Numbered from the stretch's first letter, positions 24,401-39,400 are shown. The stretch is 64,000 nucleotides of DNA from Phoronis australis (GCA_002633005.1 NMRA01000080.1:465291-529290); one strand, 5' to 3'. A program made the numbers and translations. The notes: generated by a model from the letters alone, not told the origin.

Positions 24401-27400
24401 TGGTCAAAGAAACGTTTCTAACTTTAGCCTTTATTTTTTCTAAAAACATTCATTGAAATTGCACGAAAGTATGCACATGTGCATATCAATCTATTGTCAG
24501 TACACCATGAAAATATAAGGATACACTGTGTTTTCGTTCCAAGGCAGAAAAGATACTTTTATAACCCAAAAAAGCCAATGCCAAATTAGCTTACAAGATT
24601 ATACAAAGTGTTATTATCAAGAATGGTGACACTTGGCAATAAATTATAAATCAACATCAACAAGTCAGTATCCTTGCCGATTACTGTGGTGGAATGCATA
24701 TTATATTGTTTACTGCTGTTTTTGCAATGACCACACCAGCGTCCCCTTCTGCCTGAACGGCTGTGCATCCCACTTTCTGCAGCTGGTCACTTTTTAAGGC
24801 GATCAGTTGTTGCCTGTTACTACCAGTGGATAGGAATTCATCTCAATCTCTTAACCATCAAAGTCCGTTTCTCCGGCAAAGTTCACAGTCGGATAGATGC
24901 TGGTCTGTCTCCGTCTCTGTGTTATCCTTTATCGAAGGACCTGCACCATAACCATCAAAGACAACAGTGGCTGCCTCAGAGTGCTTTGCCGTGAAGTCAG
25001 CGTATGCTCCGACAATTTTTCTATAGGTATTTCTCTTTTTCCATTTGAGCTTGTGCGGAAAAGATCCCCCCATTAAGCGCATACCTTTCAGTCTGGAGAC
25101 GTACTGAAGGTGTCCTTGGAACAGCGGTCATGAACGGCTTGATCCAGTTGAGGTCTATCAGCCTTCTTCAAGATCAGGTTGTCCTCATAGAGAGACTCTG
25201 GGTGTGGACTGAGCTCGAAACTCACAACTGCCTCAAGAGACAAGTCGTCTTACCGGAGTACCACCTGGGATGGCTGGAAGAGTAAGGAAGGATCGATGGT
25301 TCTGTCAGGACCAACTTGGACTGCAACTGCATTTCCCAGGGTCTTAGCATTCTCTCTCCTCTTAAAAGAGAAAGAAAACACAGGTTGTCGAACCATTCTC
25401 TTAATGATTTTGTTCCCAACAGATTGACATCCATGCACGTTGACATTTGCGTTGGCGACAACACCATTGATGACATTGCGTAATTCAGGGTCTGAGGAGA
25501 AAGGTGAAAATGCGGTCAGCGTTGTGCTTATCTTTGCAAAGTCGCATGCATCTCTTTCAATTCTGGCAGCAATTGCCTGCGCCATTGCATTGTTATTAGT
25601 ACGACTGTGTTTGGTTTGAGCCCTTCCGATTCCGCCTCGTTGTATTGTCGGCTGCGAATTAAACTCGTTAAACTTACAACTCATTGTCTAGTTTATCTGG
25701 CGCTGTTTGTGTTGTTCGCTTGTTGTGTACGTGAGGTCATTGGAGTCCTGCAAGGTGATGTTCACCTCTGATGTTACGGTGACCAACATTGTCTACAATG
25801 CTTGCTGCTCCTCTGTCATCTTACTGCCATGAGTCAAGCCGCCTGTAGTAATTTTTCTCAATGGATAGATCACAGCTGAGGCCTACCCAAAACTGTTTTT
25901 GTTCGCCGAATCATACGAAAGCCCTTTTTGAAACTTCGCATACACATCTAGGTGTTTGCTCTCCATATCAGCCATTTCTTGTATGTAGAGGTACGCAGAT
26001 TTCAGGTAGTTGTGGTGTCCAGCTGCAGCAAATATTGGCAAGGCATCACCAACAGCTGGCAAGTGATCATCCAAGACCGAGTGTGATCTGCCTTGATCAT
26101 TGCCTGAGCAGTATGGAACATTTTCAGACCAGCCACAGACTTCTCAAGATTGTTGATGATCTGCACAATTGCGGTTGATTGTGGGGCACTTCATACAGAT
26201 GTTGACATTTTGCCTTGGGCTTCTAGTTTCGTTGTGTGTTTTTTTAAATAAAAACTAGTGGCAAGCAGATATACACTAGACAATTTTTGTTACTTTTATG
26301 CAAGCCAATGCTTTGGATTAAATATTAAATATTAATCCCATGTTCATATTTTAAAGTAGGTCAGTCAGAAATCAGCCAAATCTAAATGTTTTAAGATCAT
26401 TCAATCAGAAACCAGTCATATCTAATCATACTTCCGTTATAATTGATGAAGTGAAAATCACTGATTTCTGTTCTTGAATTTTAGTCTCCATCCTGAATTT
26501 CATATCAAATACTAATAACAGCTTATTATTTAAAATGACTTATTCTTATTAAAATGACATAGGCATGTCATTTTAATAAAAATAAGTCATTTTAAAGAAT
26601 AAGCTGTTTAATCATATCTTAGTTTTAACCACACCAGCGAGTTGCTCACCCCTTAAAACCATAGACTAGAACCAAAAATTATGTCTCTGTCTCAATAATT
26701 GAAGAAGTTATATGTATTTTGGTGATTTTGAAACGTCGTGGCGGCCATCTTGGAAATGACGCAGTTTTAACCCATTTCCGGTGGTCAGATTTTGGTAGAC
26801 TTTTTGTCCTGTTAATAGTAGTGCATAAAACCTACTTAACCAGTGCTTCACTTTTTTGACGTTTAATATACTGACTTCACTATAAAACGAATGTATATAT
26901 GTGAGACGTCTTTTCAAGCTATGATGAGCTCTACTTGAGCGGTCTGAAAAATGTCTGACTTCAAAGTAAGAAAAAGCAAGAATGAAGCGGTTTGTTAATC
27001 CAAGTATAAAACTTATGAGCTTCATTGCAACCACTGTAACTATAGAAAATATCAAGAGTTCACTGGCCTTATTTCACGACTTAGTGTTTGTGGTGCGTCT
27101 CAAAAGTAAATCAAAACAACAAGAGTATCTCTTGTGTGAAAGAGGATGTCCGAATGTAATAGTCATGTTACCGAACCAGCGCTCAATTAACTCTGATTAC
27201 TCAGTTTGGGCTTGGAAGAGGTAAGTGGTCCGCATAAAGGCTGGGAATTTTGCTGATAGTTAGTGTAAATCACGGGTGTCATTCACACGGCCTTTTTGAA
27301 ACTGACATGCAGGGTCAATGAAAGCAGTTATTTGTGAAGTTAACCCTTCTCTTAGTCACAGAACTGTCCCAGTTGGACTGTGCAACTAAATACAGCTTAT

Positions 27401-30400
27401 CAAAGGGATTATGATCCTGGTTGAGAATATAATTTTAGTACCCCTATGAATTCTGAATAACCGAGCCCAGAATGTTCTAAAACAAATGTTTTTGCCTTTT
27501 TCATCATTCGGGTTTCATAGTATTTACTATTTAGTTATTCAATGTATTTTCACAGCTTCAGTTTGAGTCTGACAAGTACTTCGAGAATGTTCTTGAAAAC
27601 CTTTCCGAAAATTCAAAAAGAGGTCTGCTGTCGCTTAGAAAACCGGTAGACAAAACAACGTAAGTACGGGAACGTTAATTTGTACCTTGAACATTTCAGT
27701 CACTAAGAACCATTTGTTTATGTTCGAAAAGTTGTTTGATGAAATATAAAACTTCTAGTTGTTCTGTATTTGAACATGACTTGAAATGGAAAACCAAGTA
27801 AAAAACTATTTAATTACAGGTGGTCTACCTACCCACAGGTTGTGAACGCGTTCTACAGTCAAAGCAAGAACATGATAAGTAAGGCTAATGATGATAAGTG
27901 GAACAGTTTTCGAATAAAATGACGCCAAACGAATTTTTGTGCATGAAAATTGGTTTAATTCACCATGTAAAATAAACTTTCTCATTCGAGTTCGATCTTC
28001 TATTCCAGTGTTTCCTGCCGGAATACTGCAACCACCATTCTACAAGAAAACTAATCTTAAGTAAGTTTAACTATGAAAGGGATCTCACATAAAATAAGTG
28101 TGACTTTCCAGCTTAAAATGCCAAATCACTTATTTTTGCAGCAGTCGTATAATTATGTCAAATCGGACTGGGTAAACTGGTGTTATGCGTTATGATCATT
28201 CGGAATCAAAAGTCGTCATTTGAGATAAGCACGTCCAGCTCTGGCTGGTACTAAAAATTGATTGACTCTTCAGATTTCTGTCCAATGGTTGTGTTCTATT
28301 TTTGGATCTTGATCATCGGACCCAACGAGGTGTGAATGGATAACGTGACGTACCAACAATGCCATTCATTGAGACGAACTCGAACGTTCTCGTCCCAGAA
28401 TATAATGTCACCGTAATCTCTGTTGGAGACATTTCAAAACATCCAGCCAATCAAAATTACCAAATGTCATCTGGGTAAAATCCATGAATCCAGTCACGAC
28501 GACACGACAAATTGACCACTCCACGACAGTCAGTCCCAGAAGACGTATTCGTGCATATAGCAGATTAAATTTCCTGATTACTGTTACAGGGCTCTGAATT
28601 ATGGCGGCATAGGCATGGTGATCGGACATGAGATTACACACGGATTTGATGACAGAGGTAGGTGAAGGAAGGCAAATAGTAATTAAAGCAAAATTGAAAA
28701 TGTATGTAATCAGCCATATTGTCATCACTGAAGAAAAAGTAGCCGTATGAATGCATCGCGGAATATCGATGAAGATTATCACTCATCACGTGGCGAAGTA
28801 TGGTACGAAAACATTGTGATTCTTTCCTGGACTTAATTTGATAATTGAAAGCAACGCTGATTTCGTACTTTCGGCGGCGACTTTTTTCATGCTGTTGCGA
28901 CACCTGGTGGCGTGTTCGCTAGAGAGGTAAGCGGCGATATTTGAACATTTTAAAAACTCATTACTTGGTCCCACGCATGCGATACGTTGAATCCCAGTCT
29001 ACCTCTTCTGTTCAAGGACGTATGTTCGATTCTTCGCGCTCCTTCTCACCATGTTCAAACCAACAATTAGGCTATTGATTGTGTTCATGAATCAAAACCT
29101 CTATAAAACCTGCAGGCACATTGAGACAAAAAGCTTGAGCATGATGACAAAAAAGAAAAAAAAATGTGCTTGGCGAGTGTCCAGAAACTTACATGTAGAG
29201 GTGAAACCAATCAGTTTAACTGTATCAAAGGACGGCCGTCTCAACCGCTGACCCTCCTATGTGACGGTGATAAGCTTTACATGTACCTGTCAATTATAAT
29301 CACCTAGTGTGAGAATTGTGTCAGTATTTTGGTTTAGATGATGTGATAATTCCAGACCGCCGGCGGGAAAATTGGTTTGAAATTGTTCTGGATGGGTGTT
29401 TTGGAATGAAAGCATCAAACAGCTGCCTTTAAACAGGATATGTTGGCTGAGAATCAACCTTGGCTACCCCATACGTGGGGCCGGATATTGTTCAAATCAC
29501 GCCGTTTGTCTCACAAGCGACACACGCCATCAAGTGTCGCTATAAAGTGAAAGATTCGAAAGTGAGGACCAACAAAACGTTGCTATGTGTTCTTAAATAA
29601 ATATAGTAAAGCATTGACATTTTCCGAATTTTACCACGAAATTCAGAAAAATTTGCAGTTGGAGAAAAGTCAGTAAAAGGTCGACTGAAATGAACTAATC
29701 AACTATATTTATGGTGACGCAACTTGCCAGTATTATTGTGTTGACATTACAACATTCATTGTATCGCTATATTTCGTGATGAACGTGGATTACCCACAGC
29801 ATTTTTTCAATCTCTCATTAGATTCGATTGATTGGCAGGTCATAAAGCTTCAATGGTAAGTATTCTGCCTGTATCTGGTAAGCCTGTCTCATTACATCGT
29901 CATTACTGTGTTGGAAATTCGTGTGTAGCACATCACTGATAGTTGTAGGCCTATATACAGATGTTCTTCATATGTATAACACAGGGCGACAATACAACAA
30001 GGACGGCAACCTGGTTGAGTGGTGGACACCAGAGGTTGTGTCAGGGTTCAAGAAAAAAGCGCAATGTATCGTCGAACAATATGGCAATTACACAGTGGAG
30101 GAAATCGGAATGAAGGTAAGTTGACTATATGCTTTGATATCAAGACTTTTGTTTCTGGAAGGTAATTGTTAATAAAAGCGAGTTTGGCTTTCATAAGTAA
30201 TAGTTCGGGAAACGTGATTCTCTTATGGTTCTGAAATTCTCTATCAACTAGATAGAATAGTGGGAATTGGTTTTGATGTGGGGAAATTATGTTAAAAATG
30301 TATTTGCATGCTCCTAACTATGCTACTCGCTGGTTCCCTGCGTGTCGCTAGGTGGTAACCAGCACGCAGGTATCATTTAATTTTCCTCCGGATTTTTTTT

Positions 30401-33400
30401 TACACCGGCGTTTCTGATTGGCTGGTCGAATTCACAGCAGGTAGCGCTTTACGCAAACAAACTGGCATAACTTATGTAGGAAATGGAAATGTGGTCTGTT
30501 GTACAGATATAGCGGTGTTTAAAATTAATGTTCAAGAAATGCGAATACCGGAATGATTGTGGTTCTGTCTTTTTGGAGTGCATCTTTCTACTGTCGCCGA
30601 CTTTTGTTCACGTTGCTGTCCTGTATTCATACAGTATGAAGTAACACACCGGTTAAACCGGCCAGATATGTGTTTACTGTACATGTATTACTCTAGAAAC
30701 AAAATAGTTGTTGCTACGCCACTTGCATGACAAGGCTAAAAATCGTTCATAGGCAGCCATCACTTTGTTGTAAAGCTAACCAATGACAGCCGAGGTTACA
30801 TGAACTAATGATAAAGCGCGTGCTACTGCGTGATACCTGCGTAGCGCACATCATGCAGTATTATCCCTCAACACTACGTCTCGAGTGATTTACAGCGGAT
30901 CACTTTGTACACACACGCTTTGACTATTGCCAAGTTCGAGATTAGCTTTACGTTCCGTTGCTGCCCCCTCATGTGACCAGAATAGCGCTGAAAATGCCAA
31001 TGACAGATAAGGAGGCACAGAACAGTTCTCACAAGGGTTTGCCTATCAGAACACACGTCAATGGACTCTTCACCCTTTCTTCACTCTCATTCTGTCAAAA
31101 ACTGTATGCAAATAAAGAAAAGTTATGAGTCATTTCACATCACAAGCCCTACAGATGAGCACAGAAACTTTATTCTTTCTTGTATTTTTGACCCTTTCAC
31201 TCCCACTGGCAACCTATCTAGACTAAGAAAAATAGGGACGAAAAATGCAAAATCGGCACTTTTCACCCCAAAACCACCACTTCGCCTGCCGATGCTCGAC
31301 TAAAGCCAACAAAAAATGTGGTCTAAAAGTACTGTCAACCAACTAGCTTTGTTTGCAAACCTGGCTTGTTTGAGGGCTACCTGAAATCGCGGCCAATTTC
31401 TCAGTTGCTACACAGCAATGCACAAATACAACAGGGGGCCACCGTCTTGAAGAAGAGTCAGTGCAGCTACAGCCGAGCAAGTACGTGACCTTTTTTATGA
31501 TCAGCATATTCACAAACACAAACAAACCACATTCACTGAGCTTACATGCAATGCCTACATACAAAATGCCCCCAAGCTTGGCCTACCCCAAAACTTTAAT
31601 ATTTTGGGAGCGCAAGTTGGCCGCGGCCTCAGCCTAACTGTTCAGTGCGACCTCAGCGTGAATTTACAGGGTGGACGCCACTGCACATTCAATATTGATG
31701 TTCACAACAGGAATGGGGTCACAAACATTTCCATCGGACAAGAGAGTGATGATCTTCTACTTCGCCTGAATAGCGCTTAGCAAATGACTTACATTACGGG
31801 GTTCCAGTCGGTGGCGCATAAAACACCAATCACTTCGTGACCATCATCAATCCAGCGTATTCATAGCTGTTAAATCATATCCATGGATTGGCCTCTCCTG
31901 CCCTTTGAACAATCCATCTGCAGTGGCAGATCTACGTTTTCAGTAAGGGAGGGGGGGGTTAGGATTCGAGTGAATCTGAAGCGCGTAGCGCCCAGCGGAA
32001 GGAAGGTCGGGAGGGCGTTTGGCGGGAGGGGGTTTTTCCCCCTCCCGTGTAACATTTTCTATGTTTTTTAGTTGTTGCTTTCATTTTTCTGGCAAAAATT
32101 TTTTCAATTTTTATTTTTGATCCTGTCCCGACGGGGGGGAGTTGAGCTCCCTGAACCCCCCCTGTAGATCCGCCTCTGATCTGCACTTGTTTCACCAATT
32201 TTTCGTTCGGCACTTGCTTTACGAAACGCTGCACAGATCGTTTAGTTTCTGCCATCTACGAGATCACGCGATAAGCTATACCTTTAGCCCCTCCCAGTGG
32301 TTAGATATTAACAAATATAAGCTAAGACCAAGTATGTCGTTTTGTTTCCCATGTAACTTTTCATCACTACTCAGTTGCATTTGATCAACGACATTTTTGT
32401 AGATGAACGGCGTAAACACACAAGGAGAAAATATTGCCGATAACGGTGGCATAAAACAGTCCTTCAAGGTAAGCTCAACAGTGTCGTCAAATGATTGTAC
32501 TCGTTGCGCTCATAGAGAGCAAGCATCATGTCAGAGTCAAGACCCGCAATGACATATGGATTGGGGTTTTCAAATGATTGAGTGCCAAATAGAGTTTTCA
32601 TTTTTCTACACATTTGGCTCAGTACACAGATTTGATACTAAGCCGCCCCAGAGCACTGATACATTGAACATTTATTCAAATACCACGTAACAAATGTATT
32701 CTGCATGTACGTACCCCGGCAGTAGCTACATGGCACAACCAAGTCTAGTTATTCCTGATACAAATACAAGTAGATTCAAAGATGATAGTTGCAGCGATGA
32801 CATTGGGATAAAAATATTACATTTTGCCGTGTGATTGATTCGATACGCTGTCACGTACGCATCCGTTGTCGATGCCATTAACAGTAATTTACTTACCAGG
32901 CGTACAGAGAGTGGGTGGCGAAACAAGGACGAGAGGAGCAAAGGTTACCCGGCATGCAACAGTACACGCCCAACCAACTATTCTTCCTCAATTTTGCACA
33001 GGTGAGTCACCGTTTGAATGTCCCAAAAAGAAAAGCGAATCATACACGTTGTTTATTATTGCTTTTCTGGGTCTGTTGTAGATCTGTTGTTTGCGATTTG
33101 AATATATTCATTTTCAGAGTCTCGAAGTCCATAGTATAGCACTGGAATAAACTGCAGGCATAATTTATCCCGAAACAACTATTTCTCATCAAAACTTGTC
33201 AAACCAAAGGTCTCACTTTCGATCATGTTTGCCAAAGGTATACTAAAACTCATTACCGTAGGTATGCGCGTATTTAGGCCCGTGCGCCCATATCCAAAAT
33301 AATGTTTCTGTTCAAAATAAAATCATTACATAGACTCGTGTGCTTGTGCTTTACTTCCATGAGAGGCGGTCGTACTTGACATAAGGGTATATATTAAACA

Positions 33401-36400
33401 CGGGGGTTTAGTTGAGTTATTCGTCCATTAGGGGCCTACTGGTATTTTGCTTTTCATTAGTTAAACCTGCATTACACCCTGTTTAGCTGGCTAAAAATGA
33501 AATTAAGTCTTTTACTCTTATCAAATCGGTCTCGTAATAATCCTTGTGGCGATAGGGTTCCATTTCTGTTACCAACTCATGTCATAGCCAATGCATACAT
33601 GCGCTATTTTGGCCGACGTCTATAGTAGGCAACTCATCCGCTAACAATATTTGCACCCAAGTGAACGAGAATGAATGCATCGTTCACCCCCACTGTCTCC
33701 AGCAAAGTTTTCAGCACGTCAAAGGCTTGATGGAGCCGACACAGATTCAAGTGATCTTGTCGCTATTCATAGGGTTCGCCAAATGTGTAGTGGGAGATAA
33801 TTGCTGTCGTAACAACGGCGTCTATTAAGCGTGCGAGTTTCAAAGTAAAAAAAACAAAAAGATAAATTAGGCACACGATCAACATGTCTGCTTTTAAAAA
33901 GTAAATATTAGCAGTCTTCGAATTTTTAAAATCGGTGCATTTTTATAGAAGTTAGCGAATAGATTTTATTCAGGAGTGCGGTTGAACCACACCCATAAAT
34001 TACATTTCATGAAAGAACCTGTAAGTCACAGTCTAGCGTATAGCGTTGGGGTGATAAAGGCCAAGTGTTAGCGTACGAGATGCCTCATGATAAACTGAAG
34101 CTTTTTCAGTAGCAATGGTTTCGATCTCCTGCTTGTTAGTTACGGAAACAGAATCCTCACGGCAGGGAATTTTGACAACCGATTTCGCAAGTCACAAAAG
34201 ATCTAATTCGATTTTCTCTTTTTTGCCAGCTAATGCAGCTTTAATGTAAAACACGTTAACTATATCTATCGTTTCGTAATCAATAAGCCAATCTTCGCTC
34301 ATATGTTTTAAATTTAGCTCCTTGGTTTTACCGTTTCAGTCACATATTAGCCAGTGCGCTTAATTCGACCGGGCGTTAGCGCAGCTTCACATCTAGGCGC
34401 ATGCGGACCAACTGAAATTGGCGAATATGCGTTGATAATACGTAAAACATTGGTTTGAACTGAAACGCACAACGCGAGTCGGTCCTCCACTGAGTAATGT
34501 TTGTATTCTGACGGGTTATCGGGTTTACCGCATTGTACTACTCATTACTAGATATGGTGTGGCAAGTCTCGACCCCAGAGACTGTTCCACAAAATAAAGA
34601 TTGAGGCTCATTCGCCAACAAAATTCAGGTATTAAGAGTCTTTTGGAGTATCTGGAACATCCCAGGCATTTTCGTAGCCTCAAATTATCCGGCAGAGGTG
34701 TTTCACATCTGCTCATGTGCTAACTTCAATCATTACTGCAAGTCATGTGACTCAAGACAGTGAACGTAGCCGGGATACCCTTCTGACGAACAACAGGCTG
34801 ATATCAAGCAAGAGAAGGCAGGTTAAGTATTGGGCGGATAATGAATTTTAAGACCTGCTGTGCTGAAGCCGTGATTTTAGCCGTCTCTACTTGACGACGA
34901 CTGATTTTTGCAATAACAATCGAAATTCGCTCACGCGCAAATATGAAACACCCCCGAAGGACAACTTGAGGCTACGAAAATACCTGAGGTGTTCCCGATG
35001 TTTTGGAGCATGCGAAAAAATGAGGTTGCACTGTGATCGTGAAACATGCATCGCACATTTTCTATGAAAATGCCCAATTTGACATGTACGCGTCGTACTC
35101 AGAGCCTGTTGACTTTTGAAAACTAGCGCTATGGCAAAGATCATCGCTCGATGTTGCCAATAAAAATTGCATGGTGGCTTCGTCATTCATTGCAAATGAG
35201 AACTGGGGCAGCATGCGGAGTCCAGAATGTTGCAAGCACTACGGCCACTGAATATCTTGTAGGCCTTCGCAGAGCGCACTTCGCGTCACGATAGAGTCTG
35301 TGTGTTAACTAGTTTCTGTTTCTCTTGTTAGAGTTATTGTGGAACCTCAAAACCGCAGTATAAGACAAAATCCATACTTTGGTCAAGACATACCATTGAT
35401 TACCTAAGGTTGAGTATTTTTGTAGTTCGCGTTTTGTTTTTTTGTTTAATTGTTTTCATGTGAAACCTGTCGGAATGTTATTATTATTTCAACTATCAAC
35501 CGTCAGCTTTCAATGTCGTTTTATTGCCTCGGTTGCTTTTTGTTACTTACAATTAACTAATTATCGAACGTACGGCAACTTGAATGTTCCCGTGCTTCTG
35601 TGTGTTGCTATTTCAAGAGTAGAAACAAATCCATGGTCGCGCCTCTGAATTCTAGTTACGATCTCCTAAACTAAAGTACCGAAACCCGCAGTACAAATCC
35701 CAGCCCCGCGTCCCTAAATTCCACCCTCGACTTGTGACTAGTCTCTGGGCCTGGAGTGTGGCCGTAAGAACCATATTCGGCGCACGTGCATGCGGAATTC
35801 GGGGTGGCAGGTCTAGTGGGATTTGTGCAGCGGGATTGGTGTTTTCTGATCCAGGACAGGGGTTTAGGAGATCGTGGCTGAAATTTAGAGTGGCCATGGA
35901 ATCGTTTCCATCCCCTGCATTTAGGCACCACGGTTTAGGTCTTACTTAAACTTATCGAACTGATGCAGGTAGCATGGCTATACATTTTGCTTTTACGAGT
36001 TGATAGATTTAGCTTCATTGATAATGAATTCTTGTTATTTTGAAATTGTCCCAGCGCTAACAACTTTCGAATGTGAGTAACGCCTGACAATTTTATTTCT
36101 AGTGCGTTAAAATAATTTGAGAGTACATTTAATTGTTATATCATTACAAAATACAGCAAACCAAGGGCACACAACTAAACCACATTAAACACGTGCTTTC
36201 GGTCAAGACTACTTATCGTTAGGAAACAGCTTGGGTTTTTGACAAGGAACTTGTTTACTACTGCGTCAAGTAATCTGTAACACTTTTTCACGAACGCTAA
36301 CATTGCCAATTTGGCAGTTTGGAATTCTTGAAACGAAAAAGTTTGTTCTGGTGCCCAGGATTAATTACATATATGGTTATTCAGAAAAATATGATGACTA

Positions 36401-39400
36401 ATAAAGTCCAGAAGTTGCCTGCCTGTCCCTCGCTGACCTTCAAACCCAATGCTTTGGGTCAACCAAATCTCTTGATTCCTGAACACTAAATCAGTGCCCA
36501 GTGTTCGAAGCTGTGGATGTGATTTATGGATGCGGTTTTATCGCCTAAGATGTCAACTCTTCAGTTTCCTAGTTTGAGTAGGTAGCAGATTTTCACCAAG
36601 TTGTTCATGTCCGCATATCCTTGCCAATAGCTCAATTATCCTATTAACGCCGTTGCTTGAGCCCCCAGGGACCTAACCTGCATGTTATTTCAGATATGGT
36701 GCGGTTCAATGAGGCCTGCCTACGCTTTGACACGCATAAGAACGGGTGTGCATAGTCCTAACGAGTTCAGGTAAACTAGACTTTGTAGCTGATCAGGGCT
36801 GCGTTCCGCAAATTTAATTTCTTGCGAGTTTGGCGAGATCACGCAAGTCGCTGCGAGTTACCGCCATGCATAAGCGACGCACGAGATCTCTATCTTTCGC
36901 TCCTGAGAACTTTTTCGAGTAATTTCAAAACGGGTCCCAGTTTACTTCAGACATCTCAGACGCACAGGTAAGTTGCCACTGATATGTGACCTCGAAATAG
37001 TAACGATCAATTATATTATCCCGAAGTCAGGCTCATTGGATTCGAGCTCTCAAAATCGGCACATGGACGACCGGTTTCCCCGTGCGACTACGACGTTAAG
37101 TTCAAATAGGCGCCAGGTGCGTATCCAGGGAGGGCGCTGGGCTACTGTTGTATTGCTGTATTGATGGAGTGTCGCAACTTTTCAATATCCCTAGTCATGG
37201 TGATTCTGGATCCGCGACTGCGCTTCAGCCACCAGTTTGAACCACTCCGATCAGTGGAAGTCGACTAAGTAGTGATTTGGTATTTAAGTGGTGATCAATG
37301 ACACGCTGCATGCACAAGCTTTTTGGTAATCATTTAGGGGTGTCCTGGATTTTGAGAGCAACAAACTGGTTACAAAATCCGGGACCCTTCTAAATGCCTA
37401 CAATTGCTAACGGTTTGACGATGAACCGTTTGTGTCTTGCAGCACTGTTTTCAATTCGTTCGTGAAACTGCATGCGGAAGTCTATATGATCGGCATCCTA
37501 GTATGAGTTGGGTACTTGTATTGGTAATTAATGTACTAGGAACATTCCCGATGTGTTTCAAAAACTTGAGTCTAAATATGTTCACAAAACATAGCCTTAG
37601 ACATGGGCTGCGCAGCATAGGGGGTTGGGGGGGGGGCTGTAACCCCCCACTTTTTCAGTGCTATGCTGCACATGGTCTATAGGCGATGCACCACAGGGGG
37701 GCTGAGGTGGCTTTAGCCCACCCACTTTTTCAGTGATGCGCCGCCCATGTTAGAAGATTATGGGTGTGACTACGCAACCCAGAATTTTAAATTATTGCAC
37801 ATTCCTACATGAAACTTTCGACCGGTTTAATGTTACAAATAATGTCCATTTCAATTGTGTCAATAAGAGATTCACTTTCAGTTTTTTATTCCAGGTCTTT
37901 CTGACCTTCTAAGTGACATTTGCCTCACAGATCACCGATACCGAGTGACATATGACTTGAAAACGAAGGATTTTTCGAAACCAGGGCTGAGTTCCGTAGA
38001 TCTCAAGACATATTAGCTTGTACTGGCGGCAAAGTCTTCACTAATGGAATAGAAACACAATTCAACAATCCAGTCTCACCAACCACTCACTTCAGTGGCC
38101 GTTTTTTCCTAAGGCAGGCTAGTAAGCTCCAGAGCTTACTCGCAAAATATCCGCTTTTCACTCGCGGGATTTTTCAAGGTCTTTTGCTTTGATAGCAAGA
38201 AATTAGTATGTTTACGGAATGCTCGCCAGCATGTTCCATCAATTCAGAACAAGCGCTACACGTGCTATTGTGGTGAGTCGAGCATCGTTGGTGATGTTTC
38301 GGTTTAGAGAGAAAAAAGGAATATGGGTTGCTTCCTGCAGACTCAAGAATTTCGTGTGCAAAGCTAATGTGATCACGCGCTATGCTCGTCATGCATGACG
38401 ATATCTCACGAGGTTCTTGTGTCTANGCGACTACGACGTTAAGTTCAAATAGGCGCCAGGTGCGTATCCAGGGAGGGCGCTGGGCTACTGTTGTATTGCT
38501 GTATTGATGGAGTGTCGCAACTTTTCAATATCCCTAGTCATGGTGATTCTGGATCCGCGACTGCGCTTCAGCCACCAGTTTGAACCACTCCGATCAGTGG
38601 AAGTCGACTAAGTAGTGATTTGGTATTTAAGTGGTGATCAATGACACGCTGCATGCACAAGCTTTTTGGTAATCATTTAGGGGTGTCCTGGATTTTGAGA
38701 GCAACTAACTGGTTACAAAATCCGGGACCCTTCTAAATGCCTACAATTGCTAACGGTTTGACGATGAACCGTTTGTGTCTTGCAGCACTGTTTTCAATTC
38801 GTTCGTGAAACTGCATGCGGAAGTCTATATGATCGGCATCCTAGTATGAGTTGGGTACTTGTATTCGTAATTAATGCACTAGGAACATTCCCGATGTGTT
38901 TCAAAAACTTGAGTCTAAATATGTTCACAAAACATAGTCTTAGACATGGGCTGCGCAGCATAGGGGGTTGGGGGGGGGGGCTGTAACCCCCACTTTTTCA
39001 GTGCTATGCTGCACATGGTCTATAGGCGATGCACCACAGGGGGGCTGAGGTGGCTTTAGCCCACCCACTTTTTTCAGTGATGCGCCGCCCATGTTAGAAG
39101 ATTATGGGTGTGACTACGCAACCTAGAATTTTAAATTATTGCACATTCCTACATGAAACTTTCGACCGGTTTAATGTTACAAATAATGTCCATTTCAATT
39201 GTGTCAATAAGAGATTCACTTTCAGTTTTTTATTCCAGGTCTTTCTGACCTTCTAAGTAACATTTGCCTCACAGATCACCGATACCGAGTGACATATGAC
39301 TAGAAAACGAAGGATCTTTCGAAACCAGGGCTGAGTTCCGTAGATCTCAAGACATATTAGCTTGTACTGGCGGCAAAGTCTTCACTAATGGAATAGAAAC

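Larger units (their letters stand above)
24088..26841 (-). mobile_element. 2.75-kb element with ~295-bp inverted arms and PIN-like ORF remnants
   Basis: The left arm (24088-24385) and right arm (26454-26841) are reverse complements over ~295 bp. Shared blocks include CTGACCACAGGAAATGGG, TTGAGACAGAGACATAATTT and AACTCGCTGGTGTGG. The right arm is longer only because of a nested 92-bp palindrome. The ~2.05-kb body carries minus-strand protein remnants (24586-26180). The layout, long terminal inverted arms around one gene, is that of a DNA transposon, but no DDE transposase motif is visible. The superfamily is open. Exact termini and target duplication could not be fixed. Confidence 0.75.
37084..38425 (+). 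repeat. Haplotype/assembly duplicate in intron 20, copy 1
   Basis: Runs from GCGACTACGACGTTAAGTTC to GAGGTTCTTGTGTCTA and is repeated at 38427-39753 with scattered SNPs and small indels, such as extra CGCTATGCTCGTCATG near 38383. The single N at 38426 sits exactly at the join. Confidence 0.9.

Noticed and set aside
30354-30842. TIR element bounded by ACGCAGGTATC and GATACCTGCGT
   Set aside because: Only 11 bp pair and neither end extends convincingly; no second copy seen.
35652-35949. Three overlapping 70-86 aa ORFs on both strands
   Set aside because: They arise from the GC-rich inverted element and carry no motif.
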